Source: Brachypodius melanocephalos
Lineage: Eukaryota; Chordata; Aves; Passeriformes; Pycnonotidae
DNA length: 64,000 nucleotides
Reading direction: 5' to 3'
Assembly: GCA_013398615.1 (NCBI GenBank)
Contig: VZSR01003371.1
Location: 9,030,197-9,094,196 of the forward strand
Shown here: piece by piece, positions 12,511-25,112 of the stretch
Numbering within the stretch: the stretch's first letter is position 1
How the letters are laid out: every line of letters begins with the position of its first letter
Program-made: the position numbers and the translations under genes
Notes under the pieces: model-generated
Seen by the model: the letters and a program-made list of their open reading frames with translations, nothing else
Told to the model about the DNA's origin: nothing
Database searches by the model: none

Positions 12511-13111
12511 GGAGGATTGAATGGGTTTTGTTGTCAGTTTGATTTTGAATTTAAAAACACTGAAAACTGAGGAGATCATGGCTAAACTCTTCTGAATGCT
12601 TTCCTGAGCTGAGTTCTTAACACCCAACTAATCTGGAGGATTCAATTTGCTTAGCTTTTAGAATATATTATTTTTCAGAAGGGAAAAAAAGTGTTTTCCT
12701 ACAAAATATGCTACTATTTGTTATTGTCAATTCATTATTAACATAACTGGTGCAAGATTTCAAAGACTTTGTTCTGAAAATAACCCTAATGTCCATAGGC
12801 CTCTAAAAGATAATCATGGGGTATTAGGTAAATATCCTCTCTAATCAGAGGAAAAATCTTGCATTAATGCCCTTTCACATTTGAAAGTCCATGTTCAACT
12901 GCCCTTGAAAGATTCTCCAAATGACACTGAATCAGTTACACTCCACAGAGACTACACAACTGGGCCTGGCAGCAAAAAAAAAAAGAAAATAACTTTGCTG
13001 CAAGTCCATTACCCAGTTTGCTGTCACCTATTTATACCAGTTTGCCAAATAATCCTCCTCACAAATCTATGCATTAACAGGAAGTATTTTAGCATCACCA
13101 AACACAAAGAA

Positions 13112-13148
<37 letters not shown>

Positions 13149-15517
13149 GAATTCTAGTGTGCTGGGAGCTGCATGCCACCACATACATGCTGAAGCAAAT
13201 CTTTGAAGTGCTCTTTTGGGTTTTTTATGTTGCTTTCTGTTTTACTTCTCACATCTCTAAATACATTAAAGCATCACCTTTTTACTTGTGCAGCCTTCTG
13301 TGCTTTTCTCTAGTTGCCAAATCATGATAAAGCCAAGATACACTTTTGTGCTAAAATTCAGTGTTGATGTGCTTGCTCTTCATTACACTGACCTGAAGTT
13401 TCCCAGGAACTATTTGTAGAACAGCTCTCAGTTATTACTTGTTCCAAATGTGAATAGCTCTTTATGCTCCATCCCACCTCTTCCTGTGGATATGGGTTTT
13501 CAGCTTTACAGCTCAGAGCAGACTTTTGTGTACTTGTCAACACTTTTAAAAAGTTTAAAGCTATCCACACCTCTTTCAGGCACAATAATTGAGACACAAG
13601 GTACTTCTTGGGATGTTTAACCTTTGCTGACAATCGATTCCACAAAAATTATTTGTACTCACTTTATTGCTGTCATAAAATAAATTAAATGCGATGGACA
13701 TATGGTTATTTTGAAGCCACGTGTTTTAAATGAACTCTTAAGAAGTAATGTTGCACACCAGCCAATCAAGTACTTTGACATAACTCTAGATACTCTATTA
13801 ATTCTGAATTATAGCCTTCCTTCCTAAATCTTCTTTCAGATCTCATGTCCTTAATATACAATGAAGAGCACTTATGGGAATTGGAAATAGAGAGTTCATA
13901 GTTATGGCTGCAATCCATTTTTTTATTAGAAGTCAAAATCAGCCCATCAGTCAAAGAAATACCATTTCTTATAACAGTTCATGAGGTATGGGATAGAATT
14001 TTTCTACTACTTTTGAAGTCCTTGATAAGATAGGCTCCTTAGTTGGGAAATCCCAGAATCAGAGGTAGCAACCAAGACTAGAACGACGCTTCAATTTGCA
14101 GATAGAGGAATTAAATTTGGTTTGCCTAGTTGAAATCAAACATTCAGAACCAAAGTCTGCTGCCATTTCCCCTCAGCATATAGTATTACAGGTACTTTAC
14201 CTCTAAAGTCAGATATATTACATACTGAGAGATTGCTTTAAATGTATAGTTTAATATTTAAAACTATAAAGAGTGGCTGAACTAAAAAAATACAAACAAA
14301 CTTAGAACTAAACTAATATGGAATGTCAGTATGACTGTGTATCTGTGGCACTGCATTATCTGTATCCCCCAACATGAGGCAGACAGCAGACAGAGAAGAG
14401 GATGATGGTCTTGACACAACCCCTTACAGTGTAGGCAATTACGCTATTGAATATGAAGTCAAAATAACAAATTGCTCGTTAAACAATTTTAAGTGATACT
14501 TTCCTAGAATATTCTTGTAACAAGATTCAATGCCCCTGTCAAAATTCCGTGTCTCCAGTCCTACAGACTGTGGCAAGCAGATTAATAACTGAAAGCGTAA
14601 TGCACTGTTATCCCTCATTGTTATCCTTCACTGACAAATGATGAGGTCCCAGATACATAACTTTTTAAAATCTTGGACTTAACAAAATGACATAATCATG
14701 AATGAAACCACTACAAATTTTACTCTTAATAATCTGTGAAAGACTGTGCTGATGTTCTTACACGTTGCTTCTGGCTTAGTTCTTTGAACACAATTACTAT
14801 TATGAGTACTGGAAGAGATGAAGCATTCTGATATTAACCTGTATTTGTCTGCTTTAGCAGGCCTAACTTAGTTTCTTTGAACTGAATGGCACTCTATAAT
14901 TATATTTTCCTATACTGATAAATTTCACCCTTGGATCCAGGCACATGGACAGGACTGGATTGCAGAATTGCATGGCACTCCTGCAAGGTGTTTGTATCTG
15001 CTCTCATTTCAGCTTAAGCCATTATTTATTTCAATTTAGCTGAAGCTGCATAGGAACACATTGAAGCAATAATGAATATATGTGCTGAAAACTTGTGAGC
15101 AGTAACAGCTGTACTCAGGGCCTTGGAATAAACCTAACTAACAGGGAGACAGAAATCTCATCTCACATTTGTGATGGACTAAGAGCATAGATTCTATTGA
15201 TGAAAATGAGCTGATGAGCTGAACCTGTAACACTACCAACATTCAGAGCAGGTTATAGTCCTCATAGGATGTAAACTCTTTGCCCCTGTTTAATTAAGGA
15301 AGACTGTGCTAAGACAAGACCTTATGGTAATAGTCTTATACCACCAAAATCAAAGAGCTGAACTATTCAAGATTACATCACTTGACATTTGTTTGCACAA
15401 ACAATTTGGCACATGCTTATGAACAATGGATGCTTCTGTAGAGGCAGGATTGTTCATTACCAGAGTAGAGACTGAATTATTCATGGTAAATAAATTATTT
15501 AGTATCACTGTTTTAAA
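12511..15517. other. AT-rich non-coding stretch
   Basis: Contains the 30-base A-run at 13116-13145 and an 11-base A-run near 12972. Nothing else recognisable. Confidence 0.55.
13116..13145. repeat. Uninterrupted run of 30 A
   Basis: The longest homopolymer in the window. I looked for a retrocopy upstream (a polyadenylation signal, or a target-site duplication flanking the run) and found neither. Confidence 0.95.
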
Positions 15518-15780
15518 GTACCGCATGCTAGTTTGGGCACTTATTACAAAAAGGGCATTAATAAATTAGAGAAAATCTGAAGTAGGCAAGTAAAAAATGA
15601 ACAGGTTGTAAAGATAAGGCTCAGAAGCAATGGTGTGAAAATGCTTTGTTTATACCTGGCAGAAAAGGTGAGAGTATACTTTTCAAGAATAATTCCTTCT
15701 GACAAGGTATTACTTACAACGAGGAAGGTACATCTAAAAGGATTAATAGCTTGAATCTAAAAATGGTCAGTATTAAAGCC
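15518..15780 (+). mobile_element. Old CR1 LINE relic, sense
   Basis: The stretch reading GTTTGGGCACTTATTACAAA (from 15531), then AAGGGCATTAATAAATTAGA, matches the pattern of CR1 ORF2 3' coding sequence where the protein reads roughly 'WAP/Y Y K K D I D K L E', followed by a degraded version of the region before the 3' end (TTCCTTCTGACAAGGTATTA near 15690). It is heavily mutated, with no open frame. It resembles the older CR1 layer known from turtles and crocodilians more than the recent avian copies. The borders are approximate and the relic may continue toward 15960. Confidence 0.6.
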
Positions 15781-18700
15781 TCAGAAGAAAGCCAAAAAGT
15801 TTTTTAAAAATTACTGCTAATATAAACCTAAAGTTAAAAGAAACAGAAGCAATAACAAAATTGTTAATTACTTAGAAACACAGAGACATGGTGAGACGGG
15901 TATTTCAGATATTCTACTACATTTCACAGAAAAATTCAAGCTACAAAGCTGAGGTTACAATTAAAAAAAAAAGAAAAAGAAAGAAAAAAAAGAAGGAAGA
16001 ATAACCTTAGTAATCATCTGCCACAGGACACTGGGGAGAAGAATCTAAGTGACAAAAGTCTGAAATGAACAGATCAGACAGTCTGAATCAGTGCCATCCT
16101 CAATAAAAGGAGACATGTTGTGAAAGGAGGGGGAAAGCTGGCCACAAAAGGCATTAGAGGGATTCATTCTACACAAAGACTCGTCTGTGCAGTATATAGA
16201 ATACACTGTCAGGTAGCAGCAGGATTTCATAGGTGGGGGAGGTGTAAAACATAGTATTGAAAAATGTACTGGAGAATAAAAATACCAATATGGCTCCATC
16301 AGGGAGGGGTGGGGAGCTGGGCAACCACCAAGCCACATTCACTACTTTTGTAACAAATCTTTTGTTCTGCATCCTTTCATGCCTGGTATACTGAGAAATG
16401 ACAAAACCTGCCTATCTCTCACAAATGATACCCCCTTTTACCTGACTATAATAATTATTTTCACCAAAAGTTTGGGAGAAAATAAAATTGTATTTATAAG
16501 ACACATATGAATTCTTGAGATTACTTTAAATTCAATACCTATTAAGCCCCTAGCATTAACCATAAAATATCACTTTCAATAGCGTTACCTTAGCCTATTC
16601 TTATCATCTGAAAATGATTTTTTGTTTGGGTTTTCTGCAGTGCTTTCCCTTTCCTCTTTCAGATAAAAACTGTGCTACACTGACTTTGGATCCTTCTAAT
16701 ATTAAAACAATCCAATCAAAAAGCAACAATAATGTTTTGTTGTCTCTTCAAGGTGGGACTTGGATCTTGTTCTTCCCCCAACCTTTATTTACATCAGGAG
16801 AAACTGTTCCACCAGCACAGAGCAGTTTACACTCTGAGTAAAGACTGAATGAGTCATTTAATCATTTAAGGCACCCAAAATTTGCTAGAGCAGAACAAGA
16901 AATGTAATATTATACAGTAAGCCTGTTAGTTGGGTGTCTTGTTACAAAGTAAGCAGGGCTGAAAAATCATTAGAAACACTTAGATAATCCTCAGATTGGC
17001 TCAAATTTTCCAGTTGGAGAAAGGTCTTTCCCTATTAAAATGGCCCCAGACATGTATTAGAGTGCTGGAGCTGTGAAACAAAATACCCTGAGGCTTCCAG
17101 AGCTTCACAGAAGCACTGTACTTACAAATGTTCCAAATATATCAACTTGGTGACAATGTTCGAGCCCTTTGCCTGGCAGGAGGAATTGCTATTGCCAGAG
17201 ACAATTACAAAAGAAATTTTCAAAACATTTCAAACCATTCCATAACAGCTGATTAAGGGAACTTTCTAAAGAAGACAGAGAGAAAGGCTGGGAGCTAGAA
17301 ATCACTGTATTTCTAGAGACAGGTAAAAATGTTGACATTGATATTTGTATTGTGCTCTAAATTTCTAATGTTCAGTGAAATTTATAAAAATTATCTCGCG
17401 CCCAAAATTTTTACAGTGCTGTTGTTACATTTTCTGTTGTTGAACTGTTCAATGTCCCCACGTCTTTGAGCCAAATGTCTGCTGTGGTGTATGCCAACAG
17501 TAATTCACCCCTTTCTAGGAAACATGAGTTGCAGTTTGAAGAGTAAAGGACTGACATAGGCAAGGGGGAAAAAACCCCAACTTTCCAGTTGTTTGAGGTC
17601 TGGACTAGTCATCCCAGAGACTGTAGCCAAGCCAAGAACTGTAATTTAGACGTTTTGCAAAGACTTAAGCACGATATGGTCAATTCATAAAGCCACAGAC
17701 ATACCCACTCTAAATTAGTTCAGTTTTTTTCAATACAAGAGCTACTGAAATATTTCCTTTGGTGAAAGGCAAGAACCTCATCTGTTCATTCTGCAGACTG
17801 TACTTTTGCCCTAGGAAAGGTATGCAGAGCCATATCAAAGGGAAGTGCAAAGTGATTGTGACCATGAGAAGCCCTGCACCAACAGTTTATACTCTCTGCT
17901 CTAACTAACAAGTGCTTTTCCACCTTCTTTGCTTCTTCATCCAAAGCTGAAAATGGGCTAAGGCCACATGGATATGCAGAAGCATTGCCTCAATGGCCTG
18001 AAGTTTTAGTTATCATGACTCATTTATTATTCTAACACATTTTTCTGTTGTAAAAACATTCCAGAAAATTTACTTTCCCTATTCCTACTTTCTCCATTCA
18101 GCTTCCTCCTGTACAGAAATTTCACAAATGTTTCTTTTCACTGCATGTGAAAAAGTTGAATGCAAAGAAATAAAATTAACACCTGCAGCTTTTCAGATTT
18201 TTTAAAAGCTTATTATCTGGAATATTGCAACCTGGTAAAAGAAAGAAAAAATATATTTGGCCTAGTTCATTAAAAAAACAAAAGAGACTCCACCGATCTT
18301 TAAACAACGTTCTACAAATCCACAAAGTCTTATTGTTATGAAGAGTCTCACATTAAACCTGCTCTACTGACAAATATTGCTTGACAAGGAACAAGTTCAG
18401 TTCATTTAAGACTAATGTTGCTTAGAGCTTGCCATCAACCCTGACTCAGGCACTACAGCAATTTGTTACACACAGATAATACCCTAATTTACCTAAAGTA
18501 AGAAATCAGAAAATTGCATTTCAATTTCATACATTTTCAGAGTAAGTAACTAGTAAAACCAGAATGATACATTTTCCCACTTTCAATGCTTTCAGTCAAT
18601 GAGACCGTGGATCCGAGCAGTGCTGACTGCACAGCACCTTTCTACGCACTCAGTCCCCTGCAGCAGCACCTCTTGTTCCCAGTATAGCAATAGTGTAACC

Positions 18701-21429
18701 AATTCCATGCCAGCACTGGGAAAATCAGTATGCACAGAGTGTTGGTTCCCTATTGAAAAATTAATTAGAGCTATTTGTATGCATCACTCAACTTTTTGTA
18801 ACAGTGAACAAGAACTGCATAGCTATTTCCTAAATTTTGCTCTAACTTTTTTGCGCTGTTTTAAAATTCAATAAACACAAATCACTGGTGTTTTATACAG
18901 CTAAACAACAAATTGCTTTGCCATGACTCCTACATTTATTTACTTAATGGAGACACTTACAATGCAAAGTCCTTTGAATACCAATGCTTATTTCTGTAGG
19001 TGCTCTCTCCTAATTTTAAGGGTTGTAAAAGGAGTATAACAAAAGAGAAAAAAAATATAAATTACACTGTACTTTAAATTCCCCTACAGTTTCCACATTT
19101 CATGCCTGTAATTTCAGAATTTGCACTTCAAGTATGGATATGGCTCAACATCTCACACAAAACACCAGACCTCACGTAAAGATGTTGAGACAGTTGATCT
19201 CCATGCATTTAAGTGGGATTTCAATCTGGGACCATCTGGCATAAAGAGAAGACTAACACTGAGTGAGGAAACTCTACACAAAGCAGCACTATTTTTATTT
19301 CACAGGTATTAAAAAGTAATTCCTGCCTCACTTAGCACTATTAACATTCACAGCATTATAGCAGTGAAATAAAACCCTGAATAGCCAAAATAAGCAGCCT
19401 TATCAAGCTCCTCAGCAAACACACAAAACTCCCAGCAGTGAGGCATTTCAATAACAAAATTTAAATACAATACCTAGAAGTACTGTCTATGACTGATTGT
19501 TATGTTAACACAACTATAAGACATGAGTTATTTATTTAGGCCTTCAGTAATCCTGTATCATATCACTGACGGTCTTATCCTATTCAAGATCAATCTTAAA
19601 TGCTTAAGCCTTTCAGATGGGCTGACGTTGCCTCTCGGTCTTCATTGCACTGGGAATGAAGGGCAAAATAAACGATTAATGGAGCATTTCTTTTTTTTTT
19701 TTTCATCACAAACTGTGAAAAGGAGTTTCCATTTGACTGCCCAATTTCAGCCCATTTGGAAGGAGATGATATTGGCTGGATCGGTTGGGACACATGGTGA
19801 GAGGCAATTCACATGCAATGTGTTTGTGGAGACAAAGCCATCAACCAGAAAAGTAACAGCCACCATTCTTCTACCACCCACTACCTAAAGGCCAAAGTGT
19901 CAGCAAAATTAATGTATGGATAGTCAAGAATTTCCAGTATCTTTTTCACAGATGCCATTAGAAGGAAATGCTGCAAACCTAGGCACACACAAAGCAGGTT
20001 TAGCTGTCCAGACAGAAGCTACTGTGGTCTTCTAAAGCAATCTCTAGTCTGACATATATTCACACAAAACCAAAAAAAAATTAAAACCCCTCAAATTTGT
20101 AAATATACCAGCTTAAAGTTTATCCATGAAGTCAGATGGCAAAGCAAGTATGACTGAAGTTAAATATTTTCTAAACACTACATTTGAAATATGCTAATGG
20201 CTGAACTGATAACTGTATTTTGTAACAAAGCAATTCACTACCTGATAGTTGCCTGTCTCTTTTCTGAACCTTAAGCTGAGATAAGATTTTGGAAGCTAAA
20301 AAGTTAGGAGTTAAGCCAAACCTCTGAAAAAGTTAATAATTCTACTCTTGCTGGAGCAAAATACTAGGAATAATCTGCCAGTGTTCCAGATATAGTCAGT
20401 ATCTAAGCAATCAAATCAGAATCTAAAATTAAATAGATGTTAGGTTTAATCTGTGGTCCCATATGATTGTGGTGGTATTTGCAATTAGCAAGAATTAACA
20501 CTGAGTTAGATATTAAGCTAATTCGAGAAGATTTAGGGTTTGGCTTTCCTCCTCCACCTCTCAGTGCTACAAACTTTGGCACTAACTTCAGGAAGAGGAG
20601 GAAAGTATGTGCTACTTTCTACATGTAAAGCTCCAAGTGCTATTTATCAACAAAAATTGATGAACAGTTCTTCTGGGAAAAGGTCTCAAACCTCAGCTCA
20701 GATTTAAATGTCACTTAAACTCTATTTTCACTGGTCCAAACTAGCCAACTCCAAAACTGGAGATCTGCTATTTTGAGGACTTACTCCCCAAACTCCTCCC
20801 ATCTGCTACCAATCCTTCCAAATAGCAGCAGTAAAACCCAGGGGAGCATCTGGAACAGTCTTATGGGCAGAAATACCTAATGAGTATCTCTAGCACTACA
20901 GCAACCTTGACTGTATTCATTTCAAAGTGACTTTTATCAGCAAAGACTAGGCACAGCTAATTAAGAAATATTCATTCAGGCTTATTATTTTTTCACAAAA
21001 GAGGGCTGAGCAAATGCAACTGTATTTAGATGAGCTGTGAAGCCTGTTTAAAATCTATACAGAGGACAGAATCCAAGTAACAATTTCATAAAGACTAAAG
21101 CAAAGTGATACTTACTCCTTCTGGAATAGGAACTAGCAGAGCATCATTATAATTTTGAAAAAAGCTCAGATGAAACACTATTACCTGATCAAGAAGGTAT
21201 CTGCTGAGGGGTACTTCTAAAGAGATCAAAAGAAAGCAGATGAAATTCATACAAATAGTTATAAAATAGAGACCCAAATCAGAGGGGATCCTGCACCACT
21301 TTACAGCCAAATACAACAGAGATGATGTAGGAATGAGATTATCAAATTTGCTAAAGCGTTATTTCACTTTTTTTTTTTTCTGTCAATCGATACATTAAAA
21401 TACCACTGCAGCAAACAACACACCAATCT
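15781..21429. other. AT-rich non-coding stretch
   Basis: No gene or RNA found. It includes a purine tract at 15963-16000, a 13-base T-run at 19691-19703, and a chance-like 121-codon frame at 19523-19888 spanning that T-run. Confidence 0.55.
15963..16000. repeat. A/G purine tract
   Basis: A-runs broken by single G bases. It directly follows the zone where the old CR1 relic fades. Confidence 0.85.
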
Positions 21430-21830
21430 TACTGAGCACCTAACCTGGTGGAGCATTAATGCTCTCCCAAACACGCTGCTGCCCTCCACCCCTCCAGCCG
21501 CCTTTGACAAACTGCTCCACTGCTCTGCTGCCCTACCCTCTAACACAGCTTGCTGATGCCTTCAGTGGGTGCACAGGATGTCCCTAACCCCTGCCACAGG
21601 CCATGGCTCCCACACTGGTACCAAATCCCTGGGCAAGAGCAGTGAGTCAGAAAGTGCTGCTAAAACACCTGGCTGTCACCTCCTGCTGTGTCCGAGGCTG
21701 TCTGTCCATGCCCTGCCCGCTCTCCCTGCAGCCACACCAACATCAGCCCCTGACACGGGGATGGGTGGGTGGCCTCTGCCTGGGGGAGGACAGGGAAAGG
21801 AGCTGCCCCTTTCAGTACCAGAGGAGTTTC
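21430..21830. other. GC-richer island, unidentified
   Basis: About 400 bases of markedly higher GC with several overlapping open frames on both strands and no conserved domain. No CR1 motif is visible. It could be a non-coding exon, a regulatory element or an unrecognised repeat. Confidence 0.3.
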
Positions 21831-22710
21831 TGATCATTAAATTGCCTGTGCAACTCCAGCCTCAAGATATATGTTGGACACAATGAGGACTAAGAAACCC
21901 AACCCAGCACACAACCACAATAGCCCAAGCCTTGCCTTTGCTGTCCACGTACAAACGATTTCAAGCCATTTATAGTGGTGTTTTTAATAATTTTCAAAAA
22001 ACACACAGCAGTGTGAAGGCAGTGCTGCTGTGTGGCACATGCCCATGCAGATGCTCTGTTCTCTAGAACAGAAGCTGTGTAACATGCTCAGAGACAACTG
22101 ATTGCACATTCATCTAACCCACATGACCACCCTTCCATATGCAGCTCCATAAAATACATATGCGTGTAACAAAGCAAAATCCCCACACTCATTGCACAAG
22201 CAACATTATAGTCAAAGTCAGACTTCTTTTTCAGAAAGATTAATTTTAATGAACTTACAAATAAAACCAATGAAAGCCAGACAAATTGAAGAGATTAAAG
22301 TGTAACATCAAGACAGGCTAGAGAAATTGTGCTGTGAATAATTAATCACAAATCAAAAGTCTTCTGAAGCCAATTATTTTCCTAGGATTCTTTCAATTGT
22401 GAATATCCACTATGGAACGACCTATGCCTTTCCCATTTATGCCCCTTTAAAGCACATTACAGGTACTACTAGCCATATCAAAGATTCCCCTAATTCAGGA
22501 TTAAATTCCTTGTGGCAGCAGGGATTGGGGGTGGTGAGGTTCTTGCTAATTGATAAATCTTACAATTAACTCCTTTGGAGAGATTTTCAGCCATGAAAAA
22601 TCCGTGATTTTTAAAATGCCTACAAAATGATCTGTATCCTGGGATATCCCATCAGTTCTCAATTACAGGATGGGCAGAGGCTGAACGAAAGAACTTTATC
22701 CAAGTAGCAG
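21831..22710. other. Non-coding stretch
   Basis: No gene or repeat recognised. Confidence 0.5.
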
Positions 22711-22862
22711 GATCATAGATTTGTAGAAGGGTATTGGTTAGAAGAACCCTTAAAGAACATCCAGTTCCAAATCCCCTGCCCTGGGAAGGGACACCTTCCA
22801 CCCCACCTGCTCAAATCCCCATCCAACCTAGCCTTGAATTCTTCTGGGGATGGATGATTCTG
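22711..22862 (-). mobile_element. CR1 LINE 3' end, antisense
   Basis: Starts with the reverse complement of the CR1 terminal motif (GATCATAGAT) and continues with the typical avian CR1 3' region: CCCTTAAAGAACATCCAGTT, CCCTGCCCTGGGAAGGGACA, CCTTCCACC, and CCATCCAACCTAGCCTTGAA with GGGATGG. CR1 copies are usually 5'-truncated, and only about 150 bases remain here, so it carries no coding capacity. It is the least diverged CR1 piece in the window and the best single pointer to a bird. Confidence 0.95.
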
Positions 22863-23182
22863 GAAGGCTCCTAATTCCAGCAGCACACAGGGGTATTACA
22901 CATTCCCATGCAAGTGCATGCATTTCTACTGCAAACATTCAAAGTTGTGCCCAGGTTCTCAACAGCAGATTGGGAACACTGGCCTTTTTTGCATTGCACT
23001 TTTTTTTTTTTAACAGCACACATTTACTTAAGCAATTACTGTCTGCTGTCTTCTGTGTACTAAGCATTTGGACTGCTTTTTTACCTCTTCAATACATCTT
23101 TAGAAACAAGGTCTCAGCAGAATCTTCTCTCTTTTAATTGCCTAATGATGCTTTAGTCTTTTCAGAGTGCCCCCTGTGTTCT
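22863..23182. other. Short non-coding stretch
   Basis: Nothing recognised between the CR1 tail and the coding-like frame. Confidence 0.45.
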
Positions 23183-23398
23183 TTAAATATTTAAGGAGGA
23201 TACAAGCCCTTCATCTTTTGAAAAGGCCCGATTGTCATCCAAAATGCTTTGTTCCAGTTTGAAGCTCCATTGAACTTGAAGCACAAAGTCCACAAAACTG
23301 TCCTGATCTCTCATGAAGTTGCTCCCCTGCCTCTTTCCTCCATTGACAGCGTGACTTCCCACCCCTCCTTCCAATGCCCCTTTTACACATGAGAAGCT
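23183..23398 (-). other. Coding-like minus-strand frame, possible terminal exon
   Basis: The minus strand is open from a TAA just upstream of 23398 to a TAA at 23183-23185. A CTTAACAG sequence at 23399-23406 could be a splice acceptor, giving a last exon of about 70 codons ending in a hydrophilic tail (DDNRAFSKDEGLVSSLNI). By hand count 24 of 62 codons begin with G and about two thirds begin with a purine, the strongest coding-like bias I counted in the window. The acceptor has a weak pyrimidine tract and no polyadenylation signal was located. The protein is not recognised. Chance remains a real possibility. Confidence 0.25.
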
Positions 23399-24729
23399 CT
23401 GTTAAGCAAATGATTCATCTTCAGACTTCTCATTGCTCACGTCTCTCCTGAAGATCCTGTACTGCCATTTACACTATACTAAACCCCTCGCCCCTCAAAA
23501 AAAAAAAAACAAAAAAAACCCACCAAAACCAACACCCTAAATTTTCTTTACTAGTAGGGTTTGGGTTTTTTTGTCCAACCTGCTGTACTTGCATATGATA
23601 GCAACCCCTTTAACCAACTGCTTTTTCCAGTGGTTCTTTTCAGTCTTTGTGCTCTCCGAGGAAGTTTCTCTACTGTATGAACAAAGCACACAGCCCCAAA
23701 AAAACACATGGGCTAAATACTGAAATGCAAAAAGATGCATTAAGCTGGGCTCTTTTTCCTGCGGCTTTGTTTAATTTCTGACATTAGGGGATCTCAGTGG
23801 AAGCGTGCCCCTGAAATGTTTTATAGAGTCATGGCAAGGATGCAGGTGAAGCTATCTGATGCCGAAAAATATCAAAGGAATTCAAGTTACAAAGGACAGG
23901 AAAAAAAGACAGAAAAAGGCACAAGGACATACAGAAAAAGTATATCTGGGAAGGAAATATAAAGGCAGAGCAGGCAGACAGGAAATGTAAATGCTAATCT
24001 TAGCAAATCACTGAACATTAGAAGACAAAATGTCCATAAGCTAAAAGCCTATCCAAATAATTAGAAAGGTCAGTACAACTTGGTGCATCCTGTTTTAGCT
24101 GGGGACAAAGCTCACATCCTACCTGTACAGGTTATGTGGTCACTTTTCCTGAGCTGGAAACACACAGGTGAAATTGGATGTTGTTGTACAACATCTGAAT
24201 AAATAGCATCAGTACCATTTATTCTGCAGTGAAATGCATGATTAGGAAAGGATGTGTATGGAACACATTTGCTTATTGTTTAAAGTATTGATATAGGATC
24301 TTCCACTGTTTTCTTTATTTTATTAAAGTACCTATCTCTTGAGTGATCAGTAACTCAGATCAAGTCTTGGTTTGAGAAGAAGCTTACAGCAGCAGCAAGT
24401 AAGCTTTAGATAAACACGTAAAGTGGAGTTTGTTTTGCCTTACAGATATAGGGCAAGCATGGTGGAAGCTGATGATTTCACAGCATGGCAACACTTCTCT
24501 CTCAGCAATTCACAGAGCTGCTATCATCAAATCACAAAAAAACCACAGCCTTCACAGGTTTCTTTGATTGTTTTCCTGTAATTAAAACACACATTGTACA
24601 ATATGTTTTCTACACTGTGAAAAAAATTCACTTTTACTTCTAGCATCTCTTCTGAAGGTTTATTTCATTGCCAAAGCTGTTTTTTCAAGTGTTTACTGAG
24701 GAAAAAGAAAACAATTCTCACCTTTCAGC
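23399..24729. other. AT-rich non-coding stretch
   Basis: An A-rich tract with one C interruption at 23497-23518. Nothing else recognised. Confidence 0.55.
23497..23518. repeat. A-rich simple sequence
   Basis: A13-C-A8. Confidence 0.9.
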
Positions 24730-25104
24730 CTCTTACAAGGTTCCTCTCTGAAAACACTTCACAGAGAGCAAGCCCAGCTTGCACCCACTCCCCTTAACAG
24801 CAGACCTCAGGAGGCAGCTTGGGAGAAAAGGCAGAGAACAGACATGGAAAACAAGGTAAGAAAGAAAAGGGAAAGCTGAGAGGAAAAGAGCAGGTTCTGA
24901 AAAGACCTGGCTCGGTGCACAGCCTTTCAAGGCCACCAGCCCAGTGGGAAACAGGTTCAAGAGGGCACCACACTGCTTCTGGGAGCACTCCTGGGCACGG
25001 GCTGAATCAGGGAAGGCCAGAAACAAAAGGTGTTTCCCACTGTTCCCCCAGTACAACACCTGGCCAGCATTCCTACCAACTGCAGCCTCAACAAGCAGCT
25101 CTTT
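24730..25104 (+). other. GC-richer island with exon-like borders
   Basis: A GC-richer block preceded by CTCACCTTTCAG (ending about 24728) and followed by GGTAAGTTC at 25104-25112, a near-consensus splice donor. Two plus-strand frames and two minus-strand frames are open, so the open frames say little. If transcribed it could be an exon of a non-coding RNA. No protein domain is seen. Confidence 0.22.
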
Positions 25105-25112
25105 GGTAAGTT

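Noticed and set aside
19523..19888. 121-codon plus-strand frame
   Set aside because: It crosses a 13-base T-run read as poly-phenylalanine and shows no coding-like bias or domain.
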